A stretch of 64,000 bases of DNA, taken from Orrella sp037026685 (lineage in GTDB: Bacteria > Pseudomonadota > Gammaproteobacteria > Burkholderiales > Burkholderiaceae_B). This document shows positions 8,672-17,637 of the stretch, piece by piece. The translations under genes were made by a program, and so were the position numbers. Where the stretch lies: contig NZ_JBANET010000008.1 of the NCBI RefSeq assembly GCF_037026685.1, forward strand, positions 83,716 to 147,715. The letters are read 5' to 3'. The notes under the pieces are model-generated. The model made no database searches and was not told the DNA's origin. It worked only from the letters and a program-made list of their open reading frames with translations. How positions within the stretch are numbered: position 1 is the first letter of the stretch; every line of letters begins with the position of its first letter.

Positions 8672-9649
8672 ATGCGCCGACGCCTGCCACCGCTTAGCAC
8701 CTTGCGTCCTTTCGAAGCCACCGCGCGGCTGGGCTCCTTCACCCTGGCCGCGCAAGAGCTCTCGCTCACGCAAGGGGCGGTCAGCCAGCAGGTGCGCAAC
8801 CTGGAAGACTACCTGGGCGTGCGCCTGTTCGAGCGCCATGCGCGCCGGCTCGAACTGTCGGACGAAGGCAGGCAGTTCTTCGCCTCGGCGCAGCGCGCGC
8901 TGGACGACCTGGAGCGCACCACCGCGCGCATCGTGGCGCGCGGCGCGCGCGAGACGGTCACGCTCAGCGCCATGCCCTCGCTGGCCACCTTCTGGCTGAT
9001 GCCCCGGCTGGCCGCCTTCACGGCAAGCCGGCCCAACATCGACCTGCGCCTGACCACGTCCATCGAGGCGGCCGACCTGCACGGCGGCGGCATCGACGTG
9101 GCGATCCGCGTGGGCAAGCTGCCCGGCCGCGCCTACCGGCGCGACCGCCCGCGCATCGACCTGGTCATGACCGAACGCTGGGACGGCCTGGTGGCCGACG
9201 CCCTGTTTCCCGATGCGCTGGTGCCGGTCGCCTCGCGCCAGCTGCTGGCGCAAGGCGCGGCCATCGCCTCGCCGGCCGACCTGCTGGCCCATCCGCTGAT
9301 CCATACGGTCAGCCGGCAGCGGGCCTGGCAGGACTGGTTCCAGGCGCATGCGCTGAGCTTCCAGCCGCGCGCGCAGGACCTGGAGTTCGGCCACCTGTTC
9401 ATTTCGCTGCAGGCGGCGCAGGAAGGGCGCGGCATCGCGGTGGTGCCCGAGCTGATCTACCACTATGCCCGCGAGCAGTCGCCCGACCTGACCGCCGCCT
9501 GGACGCCGGCCGTGCGCAGCTCGGGCGAATACTACGTGCTCACGCACGAATCGCAGGACACCTCGCCGGCCGTGCAGTCGGTGCGCCAGTGGCTGATCGA
9601 GCAGGCCGGGCAGACCCGCCGGCAATACCGGCTGGACGATTGCGTCTGA
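8672..9649 (+). CDS. LysR family transcriptional regulator (GcvA-like)
   Basis: 325 aa. N-terminal winged helix-turn-helix (LRPFEATARLGSFTLAAQELSLTQGAVSQQVRNLEDYLG) followed by a LysR substrate-binding domain. The PPLSTLRPFEA opening and VSQQVRNLED are typical of the GcvA-like subgroup. I take ATG 8672 rather than GTG 8657; neither has a convincing ribosome-binding site. A 12-bp perfect palindrome GGGGCATGCCCC (8645-8656) lies in the 31-bp gap after the Bug gene. Same strand as, and between, Bug and the aspartate dehydrogenase gene, which it may regulate. Confidence 0.9.
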   Translation: MRRRLPPLSTLRPFEATARLGSFTLAAQELSLTQGAVSQQVRNLEDYLGVRLFERHARRLELSDEGRQFFASAQRALDDLERTTARIVARGARETVTLSAMPSLATFWLMPRLAAFTASRPNIDLRLTTSIEAADLHGGGIDVAIRVGKLPGRAYRRDRPRIDLVMTERWDGLVADALFPDALVPVASRQLLAQGAAIASPADLLAHPLIHTVSRQRAWQDWFQAHALSFQPRAQDLEFGHLFISLQAAQEGRGIAVVPELIYHYAREQSPDLTAAWTPAVRSSGEYYVLTHESQDTSPAVQSVRQWLIEQAGQTRRQYRLDDCV

Positions 9650-9767
9650 GCATGGCCCAGCCATTACCGGCGCTAATGCGCGCGGCCAAAATTATTCTTT
9701 TGTCAGGATGCGCCGGCTTGCGTAGGCTTTAGCCCTCGATGCGGCCATCCGGCCTACAGGAGTTTTC

Positions 9768-10580
9768 ATGCAAGCAGCACAAGAAGTACGCGTGGGCATC
9801 GCCGGCTTCGGCGCCATCGGCAAGGCCATCGCCCGCAGGCTGGACGCCGGCATCCCGGGCCTGCGCCTGGCCGCGCTGGGCGTGCGCGACGCCGAAAAGG
9901 CGCGTGCGGCCCATGCCTTTGCCACGCCGCCCGTCTATACCGACATCGACCATCTGGCCGAGCATTGCGACGTGGTGGTCGAATGCGCGCCGGCCGCGCT
10001 GCTGCCGCGCATCGCCACGCCGGTGCTCAAGGCCGGCAAGAAGCTCATGGTGCTCAGTTCCGGCGCCCTGCTCATGAACGAGGACCTGGTCGAAGTCGCG
10101 CGCGCGCATGGCGGCCAGATCGTGGTGGCCACCGGCGCGCTGCTGGGGCTGGACGCGGTCACGGCCGCGGCCGAAGGCACCATCAACGAAGTGCGCATGG
10201 TCAGCCGCAAGCCGCCCATCGGCTTTGCCGGCGCGCCCTACGTGGTCAAGAACGGCATCGACCTGGACGCCATCAAGACGCCTACACGGATCTATACGGG
10301 CACCGCCCGCGAAGCGGCCACCGGCTTTCCGGCCAACCTGAACGTGGCGGTATCGCTGTCGCTGGCCGGCGTCGGGCCGGACCGCACCATCCTGGAAATC
10401 TGGGCCGACCCCACCATCTCGCGCAACATCCACCGCATCGAGGTGGACTCGGAGGAGGCCAAGCTGAGCATGGAGATCCAGAACGTGCCCAGCGAGAACC
10501 CCAAGACCGGCCGCATCACCGCGCTGTCGGCCGTGGCCGCCCTGCGCAAGATGGCCGCGCCGCTGCGCATCGGCACCTGA
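9768..10580 (+). CDS. nadX: L-aspartate dehydrogenase
   Basis: 270 aa, NAD(P)-dependent oxidative deamination of L-aspartate to iminoaspartate/oxaloacetate. N-terminal Rossmann motif GIAGFGAIGKAIARR; central GALLGLDAV; TGFPANLNVAVSLSLAGVGPDRT; and catalytic His222 in ISRNIHRIEVDS. These features match the NadX-type enzyme of Pseudomonas/Ralstonia. CAGGAG 6 nt before the ATG. Followed after 19 bp by a 2-hydroxyacid dehydrogenase. In related bacteria such enzymes serve aspartate degradation or NAD precursor supply; here the Bug/LysR company favours catabolism. Confidence 0.88.
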   Translation: MQAAQEVRVGIAGFGAIGKAIARRLDAGIPGLRLAALGVRDAEKARAAHAFATPPVYTDIDHLAEHCDVVVECAPAALLPRIATPVLKAGKKLMVLSSGALLMNEDLVEVARAHGGQIVVATGALLGLDAVTAAAEGTINEVRMVSRKPPIGFAGAPYVVKNGIDLDAIKTPTRIYTGTAREAATGFPANLNVAVSLSLAGVGPDRTILEIWADPTISRNIHRIEVDSEEAKLSMEIQNVPSENPKTGRITALSAVAALRKMAAPLRIGT

Positions 10581-10599
10581 GCGGGAGGGACCGTCGCGC

Positions 10600-11565
10600 A
10601 TGCCTTTCTGCCTGATCGCACAACCCATCCACGAAGCCGGCGTCGCCGCCTTGCAGGCCGCGGGCTTGCAGGTGCGCACCGCCAGCGCGCCCGACCTGGA
10701 CACCCTGGCCGCCGAGATCGGCCAGGCCGACGCGGTGCTGATCCGCGATGCCCTGCCGGCCTGGGTCATGGACCGCGCCCCGCAGCTGAAGGTGATCGCC
10801 AACCACGGCACCGGCACCGATGCGGTGGACGTGGCCCACGCCACGGCGCGCGGCATACCCGTGGTCTACACGCCCCAGGCCAACGTGCAGGCGGTCGCCG
10901 AGCATGCGCTGATGCTGATGCTGGCCACCGCGCGCAAGGCGGCGGCGGCCGACCTCGCCACGCGCCAGGGCGACTGGGGCTTCAAGTATCGCCACGACCT
11001 GTATTCGCTATGGGGCAAGACGCTGGGCATCGTCGGCTACGGCCACACCGGCCGCTGGCTGGCCCGCATGGCCGCCGGCGGCCTGGGCATGCGCGTGCGC
11101 GTCTGGTCGCCCAGCGCGCCGCCCGGCCCCATCGACGGCGCCCAGCGCGCCGCCACCCTGCAGGAACTGCTGGAGCAGGCCGACGTGGTCAGCCTGCACC
11201 GTCCGCTGCGGCCGGATACGCGCCATACGCTGGACGCCCGCTCGCTGGCCTGGCTGCGTCCGCATGCCCTGGTCATCAATACCTCGCGCGGCGGGCTGAT
11301 CGACGAGCCGGCGCTGGTGCAGGCGCTGCAGCAAGGCCGGCTGGCCGGGGCGGGCCTGGACGTGTTCGAGCAGGAGCCCTTGCCGCAGGACCACGCCCTG
11401 GCGGGCCTGCCCAACGTGGTGCTCACGCCCCACCTGGCCGGCTCCACCGTCGAAGCCCTGCGCGAGACCGCGCTGCAATGCGCGCAAGGCATCATCGACG
11501 TGCTGGACGGACGCCGGCCGGAAAACCTGCGCAACCCGCAATGCTGGCCGCCGGCGGCAAGCTAG
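10600..11565 (+). CDS. D-2-hydroxyacid dehydrogenase (PGDH-like)
   Basis: 321 aa NAD-dependent 2-hydroxyacid dehydrogenase interconverting a D-2-hydroxy acid and a 2-oxo acid. The catalytic triad is R230 (NTSRGGLIDE), E259 (FEQEPL) and H278 (LTPHLAGS); the nucleotide fold is GIVGYGHTGRW at ~143-153. It lacks the C-terminal ACT domain of SerA, so it is probably not the serine biosynthetic enzyme. GGGAGGG lies 10 nt upstream. Operonic with the aspartate dehydrogenase; it could reduce oxaloacetate or a related oxo acid, but substrate is unknown. Confidence 0.87.
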   Translation: MPFCLIAQPIHEAGVAALQAAGLQVRTASAPDLDTLAAEIGQADAVLIRDALPAWVMDRAPQLKVIANHGTGTDAVDVAHATARGIPVVYTPQANVQAVAEHALMLMLATARKAAAADLATRQGDWGFKYRHDLYSLWGKTLGIVGYGHTGRWLARMAAGGLGMRVRVWSPSAPPGPIDGAQRAATLQELLEQADVVSLHRPLRPDTRHTLDARSLAWLRPHALVINTSRGGLIDEPALVQALQQGRLAGAGLDVFEQEPLPQDHALAGLPNVVLTPHLAGSTVEALRETALQCAQGIIDVLDGRRPENLRNPQCWPPAAS

Positions 11566-11584
11566 CCGATACGCCGCAGGCCCG

Positions 11585-12865
11585 TCAGGACAGGCGCCAG
11601 GCCAGCGCCGCCAGCGCGGCGCACAGCACCGGCAGCGTCAGCACCACGCCAACGCGGAAATAGTAGCCCCAGCCTATGGCCACGCCCTTGCGCTGCAGCA
11701 CGTGCAGCCACAGCAGCGTGGCCAGGCTGCCGATGGGCGTGATCTTCGGGCCCAGGTCGCTGCCGATCACGTTGGCGTAGATCATCGCCTCGCGCACCGT
11801 GCCCTGCGCCTGCGCGGCGTCGATGGACAGCGCGCCCACCAACACCGCCGGCAGGTTGTTCATCACCGAGGACAGCGCGGCCGCCAGCAGGCCGGTGCCG
11901 AAGGTCGCCGCCCACAGCCCCTGGCTTGCCAGCGCATCGAGCAGGCCGGCCAGCAGATCGGCCAGGCCCGCGTTGCGCAAGCCATACACCACCAGGTACA
12001 TGCCCAGCGAAAAAACCACGATATGCCAGGGCGCCCCGCGCAGCACCTTGCCCGTGTCGATCAGCCCGCCGCTGCGCGCCACGGCCAGCAGCACGGCGGC
12101 GGCTGCGCCGGCCACGGCGCTGACCGGCACGCCCAGCGGCTCGAGCAGGAACAGGCCCGCCAGCAGCAGCGCCAGCACCCACCAGCCGGCCAGGAAAGTG
12201 CGCCGGTCGCGGATGGCCTGCGCGGGCGCTCGGACCAGGGCCGGGTCGTAGCGCGCCGGCACCGCGCGGCCAAAGACCGCCAGCAGCATCGCCAGGCTGG
12301 CCAGCACCGAGGCCAGCGTGACCGGCGCCATGACCCAGGCGTAGCGGGCAAAGCCGATGCCGAAGAAGTCGGCCGACACGATGTTGACCAGGTTGGACAC
12401 GACCAGCGGCAGGCTGGCGGTATCGGCCACGAAGCCGGCCGCCATGACGAAAGCCAGCGTGGCCGCGGGCCCGAAGCCCAGCGCCGCCAGCATCGCCATG
12501 ACGATGGGGGTAAGGATCAGGGCCGCGCCGTCGTTGGCGAACAGGGCCGACACCACCGCCCCGAGCAGCACCACCAGGACATAGAGCAGCCGGCCGCGGC
12601 CGGCGCCCCAGCGCGCCACGTGCAGCGCGGCCCACTCGAAGAACCCCGCCTCGTCCAGCAGCAGGCTGATGACGATGATGGCAATGAAGGCGGCCGTCGC
12701 GTTCCAGACGATGCTCCAGACCGCGGGAATGTCGGAAAGGTGCACCACGCCCAGCAGCAGCGCCAGCAGCGCGCCGCCGGCGGCGCTCCAGCCTATGCCC
12801 AGGCCGCGCGGTTGCCAGATGACCAGGACGAGGGTGGCGGCGAACAGGAAGGCGGCAAGCATCAC
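11585..12865 (-). CDS. arsB: Arsenite efflux pump ArsB
   Basis: 426-residue inner-membrane transporter with 11-12 predicted helices. Sequence is close to E. coli ArsB along its whole length as I recall it: LGIGWSAAGGALLAL at the start, WNATAAFIAIIVISLLLDEAGFFEWAALH, ANDGAALILTPIV, SLPLVVSNLVNIVSADFFG, KVLRGAPWHIVVFSLGMYLVVYGLRNAG and GSDLGPKITPIGSLATLLWLH. It extrudes arsenite/antimonite by proton exchange. No arsR or arsC lies beside it; a separate arsR-arsC-acr3 set is about 39 kb away. A 162-bp gap separates it from the divergent EAL gene. Confidence 0.93.
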   Translation of the reverse strand: MMLAAFLFAATLVLVIWQPRGLGIGWSAAGGALLALLLGVVHLSDIPAVWSIVWNATAAFIAIIVISLLLDEAGFFEWAALHVARWGAGRGRLLYVLVVLLGAVVSALFANDGAALILTPIVMAMLAALGFGPAATLAFVMAAGFVADTASLPLVVSNLVNIVSADFFGIGFARYAWVMAPVTLASVLASLAMLLAVFGRAVPARYDPALVRAPAQAIRDRRTFLAGWWVLALLLAGLFLLEPLGVPVSAVAGAAAAVLLAVARSGGLIDTGKVLRGAPWHIVVFSLGMYLVVYGLRNAGLADLLAGLLDALASQGLWAATFGTGLLAAALSSVMNNLPAVLVGALSIDAAQAQGTVREAMIYANVIGSDLGPKITPIGSLATLLWLHVLQRKGVAIGWGYYFRVGVVLTLPVLCAALAALAWRLS

Positions 12866-13027
12866 GATTTGGCGGCAGGATCCAAGCCCGCCAGTCTACG
12901 CCGCATTTTCGCCGCCCGGGCGCCGGCCGGCCACGTGCAAGCAGGGATTGCCCGGCCGGCCCGCTCCGTAGACGCGATGCGCGGCTTGTCGGACAATCCA
13001 GGCAGAAGAACAGCCGCAGGCGGCACC

Positions 13028-14593
13028 ATGGCCAATCCCTCCCCGAGCAAGATGCGCACGCGCTGGGCGGTGCTGCTGGCGGCAGCCTTGCCGCTGCTGC
13101 TGGGCCTGGCCTCGACCTTCTATGCCGCCGACCGCGCCGTGCGCCGCCAGGCCGAGGAAACCGCCCAGATCGTGCTTCGGCATGCCGAAGCCGTGGCCGA
13201 CCACGCCTGGCGCACGGTCGGGACGCTGCGGCGCTACGCCAACCAGGAGTGCGAACACGCCGAGGCCCAGCTGCAGCGCCAGGCCTCGCTGTCGGGCTAC
13301 TTTCGCTCCATCGGCCTGACCCGGGGCGCCCAGGCCTACTGCTCGTCCACCTTCGGCATGCAGACCGCCTCGCTAGCCGAAGTGCTGGAAATCTCCTCGC
13401 CGCAGGCCCCGCAAGGCCGCTGGAGCCTGTCGGTGGCCGGCACGCCGGGCGTGCGCGACCGGCCGGCCGTGATCTTCGCCGACATCCAGCCCGACGGGCC
13501 GGGCGCCTATGCCATCGTCGATGCCCAATACCTGGGCGACTTCATGCGCGCCATCGGCGAGTCGCGCGCCTACCGGATCGCGCTGCGCGTGGGCCAAGGA
13601 GTGATGATCGAGGCCGGCAGCCCGATCCCGCCCGGCCATTTCCTGTTCTCGCCCTCGCGGGTGGACCTCGCCTCGGCGCGATACCCGGTCACGGTCAGCG
13701 TGATATCGCCCGTCGCGGCCGCCACGGCCCAATGGTGGCAGGCCTTCTCCGCCCTGCTGCCCATGTCGGTGATCCTGTCGCTTTGCCTGAGCGTGGCGGC
13801 CTACCGCTGGCAGCAGCGCAAGCTGTCGTTCCGGGACGAAATCCGCCGCGGCATCGCCAATGGCGAGTTCACGGTGCATTACCAGCCCATCTACGATTCG
13901 CGGCGGCGCCGCTGCAACGGCGTCGAAGCGCTGCTGCGCTGGCAGCGCCAGGACGGCAGCTGGATGCGCCCGGACGTTTTCATCGCGGCGGCCGAATCCG
14001 AAGGCGTGATCGTGGAGCTGACGCGCCACCTATTCGACCGGGTCGCGCAGGACGTCTGCGGCTGGCGCATCGCGCCGGGCTTTCACCTGAACCTGAACGT
14101 GGCGGCCGAGCACCTGCAGGCCCCGGATTTCGTGGCCGACGTGCAGGCGCTGTGCGCGCGCCTGCAGGCGCACTCGCCATGCATCACGCTGGAGCTGACC
14201 GAGCGCGGCCTGATCAGCAACGGGCCGGACGTGCTCGAAGGGCTGCACAAGCTGCGCACGCGCGGCGTGCGCCTGGCCATCGACGATTTCGGCACGGGGC
14301 ACTGCGGCATGAGCTACCTGCAGACCTTCCCGCTGGACTACCTGAAGATCGACCGCGGCTTCGTGCAGGCCATCGAGAGCCTGGACGGCGAGACGCCGGT
14401 GCTGGACACCATCATCAGCCTGGCGCACAAGCTGGCCCTGGGCACGGTGGCCGAAGGGGTGGAAACGCGCCTGCAGCTGGACTACCTGCTGGCGCGCGGC
14501 GTGGTGTACATCCAGGGATACCTGTATGCGCAGCCCATGCCGGCCGACCGGCTGGAGCACTGGCTGCGCACCGCGGGCGAGCAGCCGCTATGA
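13028..14593 (+). CDS. Cyclic-di-GMP phosphodiesterase, CSS-motif sensor plus EAL domain
   Basis: 521 aa. A transmembrane helix (~residues 12-35) and a second (~230-255) flank a periplasmic CSS-motif domain (YCSSTFG; cysteines there are redox-sensed through Dsb proteins in studied relatives). The EAL domain follows, residues ~270-515, with EALLRW, NLNVAAE, ELTERG, DDFGTGHCGMSYL, LKIDRGF and EGVETRLQ, so all metal- and substrate-binding residues appear present; no GGDEF domain. It should hydrolyse c-di-GMP in response to a periplasmic signal. ATG 13028 starts just before the first transmembrane helix. Confidence 0.9.
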   Translation: MANPSPSKMRTRWAVLLAAALPLLLGLASTFYAADRAVRRQAEETAQIVLRHAEAVADHAWRTVGTLRRYANQECEHAEAQLQRQASLSGYFRSIGLTRGAQAYCSSTFGMQTASLAEVLEISSPQAPQGRWSLSVAGTPGVRDRPAVIFADIQPDGPGAYAIVDAQYLGDFMRAIGESRAYRIALRVGQGVMIEAGSPIPPGHFLFSPSRVDLASARYPVTVSVISPVAAATAQWWQAFSALLPMSVILSLCLSVAAYRWQQRKLSFRDEIRRGIANGEFTVHYQPIYDSRRRRCNGVEALLRWQRQDGSWMRPDVFIAAAESEGVIVELTRHLFDRVAQDVCGWRIAPGFHLNLNVAAEHLQAPDFVADVQALCARLQAHSPCITLELTERGLISNGPDVLEGLHKLRTRGVRLAIDDFGTGHCGMSYLQTFPLDYLKIDRGFVQAIESLDGETPVLDTIISLAHKLALGTVAEGVETRLQLDYLLARGVVYIQGYLYAQPMPADRLEHWLRTAGEQPL

Positions 14594-14608
14594 GCCGGCG
14601 CGCCGCGC

Positions 14609-15022
14609 TCAGGCCCCGCCCAAGAGGTCGTAGGAGTCGAGCAGGGCCCAGGCGATTTCGGGACGGCTTTCCATGCTGCGCCGTATCGCGGCCGGAATGG
14701 CCTGGCGTGTCTTGCGGCACAGGCCGGGGCGCTCTTGCACCAGGATGGCGATGCCGCGCACGGTGCGCACCTCGTTGGGACTGGGCGTGATGTGCAGCGA
14801 GATGCCCAGCTGCGCATGCATGCGCTCGCGCATGCGTTGCAGGTCTTGCAGGCTGGAGAGGTTTTCCAGCCGCTGGACCAGGCGCTTTTCCTCTTCGCGG
14901 GTCAGGCGCAGGACCCGCCAGTCGCCTTGCGGATCCTCGAGCAGGCGCTCGCGGTCGCAGACGCAGGCCCCGGGCGGGCATCCCGTGCGGATGGGAAACG
15001 GCGCATTCATAATGCCCGTCAT
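14609..15022 (-). CDS. Conserved hypothetical protein with N-terminal cysteine motif
   Basis: 137 residues, soluble, convergent with the EAL gene. The N-terminus has a compact Cys motif CPPGACVCDRERLLEDPQ, followed by a charged, probably helical stretch (LTREEEKRLVQRLENLSSLQDLQRMRERMHAQLGISLHITPS) and a C-terminal RSMESRPEIAWALLDSYDLL. Three closely spaced cysteines could bind metal, but I recognise no family. ATG 15022 or the internal ATG at 15010 may be the start. It lies 22 bp downstream of the exported methyltransferase on the same strand and may be co-transcribed with it. Confidence 0.6.
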   Translation of the reverse strand: MTGIMNAPFPIRTGCPPGACVCDRERLLEDPQGDWRVLRLTREEEKRLVQRLENLSSLQDLQRMRERMHAQLGISLHITPSPNEVRTVRGIAILVQERPGLCRKTRQAIPAAIRRSMESRPEIAWALLDSYDLLGGA

Positions 15023-15043
15023 GATAGCAATTGGGCGGCCTTT

Positions 15044-15904
15044 TTATTGCCGTTGCGCCGTCCAGGGCCGGCTGCCGTCGGCCGGCACGGTGCCTTCGAT
15101 GCGGTCGCCGCGCACGGTGCCGCCATAGCGCACGCCGTCGACCTCGAAGGAAATCTGGTCGCCGGCCAGCCGCCCCTGGGCCAGGAGCTTGCCGTCCAGC
15201 GTGCCGGTCAGCAATTGGTAGCGCTGCTCCAGCACCAGGGGCTGGCCCTGCATCGACCAGCGCCCCTGCACCTTGGCCGGCACCACCCACAGAAAGGCCG
15301 TGCAATAGCCGGGACAGTCATCGTTGACCCGCTCGGTCTGGTCGGGCTCCCAGTCGCCGATGCCGAAGGCGTGCGAGACGATGCGCGTGCCCGGCGCCAG
15401 GTCCAGCAGCTTGGGCGCCAGCTTCTCGTTGATGGTGGGCAGCAGGTACATGGTGATCACGTCGGCCTGGCTCAGGTCGGTCTCGAACAGGTCGGCCTGC
15501 TCGAAGGTGGCCCGGTCGGCCACCTGGGCCTGCTCGGCGCGCCGGCGCGCCAGCGCCACCATGTCGGCGTTGTATTCGATGCCCTTGGCCGTCAGGCCGC
15601 GCCGGGCGGCGGCGATGACGGTGCGGCCGTCGCCCGAGCCCAGGTCCATGAGCCGGTCCTGCGGCGAGACCTTGGCCATGTCCAGCATCTTCTCGACCAG
15701 CACGTCGGGCGTGGGCACCCAGATCACGTCCTTGCCGGGCTGGCCCACCTCGGGCTGGTAATCCTGCGCCTGCCCTTGCTGTGCGGCCAGCGACGGGGCC
15801 GCGGCGCAGGCCAGCGCGCCCGCCAGCCCCGCATGCAGGCACAGGCGGCGCACGGCGGCAAAAGGCGAAAGGCGGGGAATACGGCGGACCGGCAAGGACT
15901 GCAT
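15044..15904 (-). CDS. Class I SAM-dependent methyltransferase with signal peptide
   Basis: 286 aa. Residues 1-~45 form a basic then hydrophobic signal-like segment ending LAAQQGQAQ. The methyltransferase core has motif I DLGSGDGRTVIAAA, the acidic loop GIEYNADMVALARRRA, and a later YLLPTINEKLAP...GTRIVSHAFG. The C-terminal ~90 residues (WVVPAKVQGRW to end) form an extra beta-rich domain. A SAM enzyme with an export signal is unusual because SAM is cytoplasmic; the segment may be a membrane anchor. AGGAG 6 nt before ATG 15904 fixes the start over an upstream ATG at 15988. Substrate unknown. Confidence 0.78.
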   Translation of the reverse strand: MQSLPVRRIPRLSPFAAVRRLCLHAGLAGALACAAAPSLAAQQGQAQDYQPEVGQPGKDVIWVPTPDVLVEKMLDMAKVSPQDRLMDLGSGDGRTVIAAARRGLTAKGIEYNADMVALARRRAEQAQVADRATFEQADLFETDLSQADVITMYLLPTINEKLAPKLLDLAPGTRIVSHAFGIGDWEPDQTERVNDDCPGYCTAFLWVVPAKVQGRWSMQGQPLVLEQRYQLLTGTLDGKLLAQGRLAGDQISFEVDGVRYGGTVRGDRIEGTVPADGSRPWTAQRQ

Positions 15905-16032
15905 GGCATGCTCCTGTAGGATGACGGGATACGCGCAGCCGGTCCCGGCCGGCCGCGCCCTGAGGCTTTCTAACACCGGCCAAGGCAAAGAACAAGCCGG
16001 GCCGGCCCGCCAGGCTTTTTTCCCTTCCTGCC

Positions 16033-16401
16033 ATGTCCCTGCCCACCGATCCCATCGCCGTGTGCGCCGCCGCCGACCTGGTCGATGGCGGCCTGGCCGT
16101 CAAGCTGCCGGCCACGGAGTCCGGCCGCGCGGCCACCGTATTCTTCGTGCGCTACAAAGGCCGGGCGTACGGCTACCTCAACCGCTGCACCCACGTGGCC
16201 AGCGAGATGGATTGGGAGGGCAGGCTTTTTACGCGCGACGGCCAGCTGCTCATGTGTGCGCGCCACGGCGCCACCTTCCATCCGGATACCGGCTTGTGCC
16301 TGGGCGGCGCGCCCAAGGGCAGCCGCCTGCACGCCCTGCAGGTGCAGGAGCGGGATGGACAGGTGTACTGGATTCCGGGTCCCAGGGTGTTTCCCGCCTG
16401 A
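16033..16401 (+). CDS. Rieske [2Fe-2S] domain protein
   Basis: 122-residue soluble ferredoxin-like protein. The cluster ligands are C52-T-H54 and C75-A-R-H78 (NRCTHVASEMDW ... MCARHGATF), the standard C-x-H/C-x2-H pair. Resembles stand-alone Rieske ferredoxins and small NirD-like proteins that pass electrons to oxygenases or act in nitrogen metabolism, but no oxygenase lies next to it, so its partner is unknown. No signal peptide. Convergent with ilvE, with a GC hairpin between. Confidence 0.85.
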   Translation: MSLPTDPIAVCAAADLVDGGLAVKLPATESGRAATVFFVRYKGRAYGYLNRCTHVASEMDWEGRLFTRDGQLLMCARHGATFHPDTGLCLGGAPKGSRLHALQVQERDGQVYWIPGPRVFPA

Positions 16402-16425
16402 GCGGGCAGGCCCGGGCCGGCCCGC
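16402..16425. terminator. GC hairpin between convergent Rieske and ilvE genes
   Basis: GCGGGC at 16402-16407 pairs with GCCCGC at 16420-16425 across the short gap between the two stop codons. There is no T-run, so it is not a classical intrinsic terminator; the position suggests a bidirectional end or 3' stabiliser. Confidence 0.4.
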
Positions 16426-16430
16426 CGCGC

Positions 16431-17546
16431 TCAGGCCAGCCGGGTAAGCCAGCCGTGGCGGTCGGCCACCCGGCCGTACTGGATGTCGGTCAGCTCCTTG
16501 CGCAGCGACATGGTCAGCTCGCCGGCCGGGGCGTTTTCGTCGCCGGCCACGAAGCCCGGACCCTTGAGCGCCGCGATGGGCGTGATGACCGCCGCCGTGC
16601 CGCAGGCAAAGGCCTCGACGATCTCGCCCGACGCAAAGCCGTCGCGCCATTCCTGGGCGCTGACCTTGCGTTCCTGGACGCGGTGGCCGCGGTCGCGCGC
16701 CAGCTGGATGATGCTCGAGCGCGTCACGCCTTCCAGGATGCTGCCCGACAGTTCGGGCGTGAGCAGGGTGCCGTCCTTGCACACCAGGAACACGTTCATG
16801 CCGCCCAGCTCTTCCAGGTATTTGTTCTCCTGGGTATCGAGGAACAGCACCTGGGCGCAGCCATTGTCGTAGGCTTGCCTCTGGGGCAGCAGCGAGGCGG
16901 CGTAGTTGCCGCCGCACTTGGCCGCGCCCGTGCCGCCCTTGCCCGCGCGGGCGTACTCGGTGGACAGCCAGATCGAGACCGGCGCCACGCCCTTGGCGAA
17001 ATAAGGGCCGGCGGGGCTGGCGATCACGTAGTACGCCGCCCGCTGGGCCGAACGCACGCCCAGGAAGCTCTCGTTGGCGATCATGAAGGGACGCAGGTAC
17101 AGGCTGGTCTCGGGCGCCGAAGGCACCCAGTCGGCGTCGGCCTGCACCAGCTGCCTGATGGATTCGATGAAGATGTCGGTGGGCAGCTCGGGCAGCGCCA
17201 GGCGCCGGGCCGAGCGCTGCAGGCGCTCGGCATTGGCCTGCGGCCGGAAGGTCCAGATCGAGCCGTCCTGGTGGCGGTAGGCCTTCAGGCCCTCGAAGAT
17301 CTCCTGCGCGTAGTGCAGCACCGAGGCCGCGGGATCGAGCGACAGCGGGCCGTAGGGCTTGAGCTGCGCATCGTGCCAGCCGCGCTCGAGCGTCCAGTCG
17401 ATCGAAACCATATGGTCGGTGAAATGCTTGCCGAAGCCCGGGTCGGCCAGGATGGCCTCGCGCTCGGCCGCCACGCGGGCGGCCGTGGAGCGGGTGGCGC
17501 GAAACTGCAAGGAGGAGGCTTGAACCTTTTCTGTCAGGGTACTCAT
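16431..17546 (-). CDS. ilvE: Branched-chain amino acid aminotransferase
   Basis: 371-residue class IV PLP aminotransferase of the longer (mitochondrial/actinobacterial-like) BCAT type. It transfers the amino group between glutamate and the oxo acids of Leu, Ile and Val. PLP lysine is K210 in GGTGAAKCGGNYAASLL; HYAQEIFEGLKAYR and EAFACGTAAVITPI are typical. ATG 17546 (MSTLTEK) is taken over upstream in-frame codons. Single gene, flanked by a Rieske gene (convergent) and a Bug gene (same strand, 91 bp upstream). Confidence 0.93.
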   Translation of the reverse strand: MSTLTEKVQASSLQFRATRSTAARVAAEREAILADPGFGKHFTDHMVSIDWTLERGWHDAQLKPYGPLSLDPAASVLHYAQEIFEGLKAYRHQDGSIWTFRPQANAERLQRSARRLALPELPTDIFIESIRQLVQADADWVPSAPETSLYLRPFMIANESFLGVRSAQRAAYYVIASPAGPYFAKGVAPVSIWLSTEYARAGKGGTGAAKCGGNYAASLLPQRQAYDNGCAQVLFLDTQENKYLEELGGMNVFLVCKDGTLLTPELSGSILEGVTRSSIIQLARDRGHRVQERKVSAQEWRDGFASGEIVEAFACGTAAVITPIAALKGPGFVAGDENAPAGELTMSLRKELTDIQYGRVADRHGWLTRLA

Positions 17547-17637
17547 GGCGTGGTCGAGAAGTCGTGGTTGCCGGCGCATGCCCGCGCCGGCCATCGCAGC
17601 AGTCTACCCGATCCTTGCAACCGGGCCCGCCCCGGCG

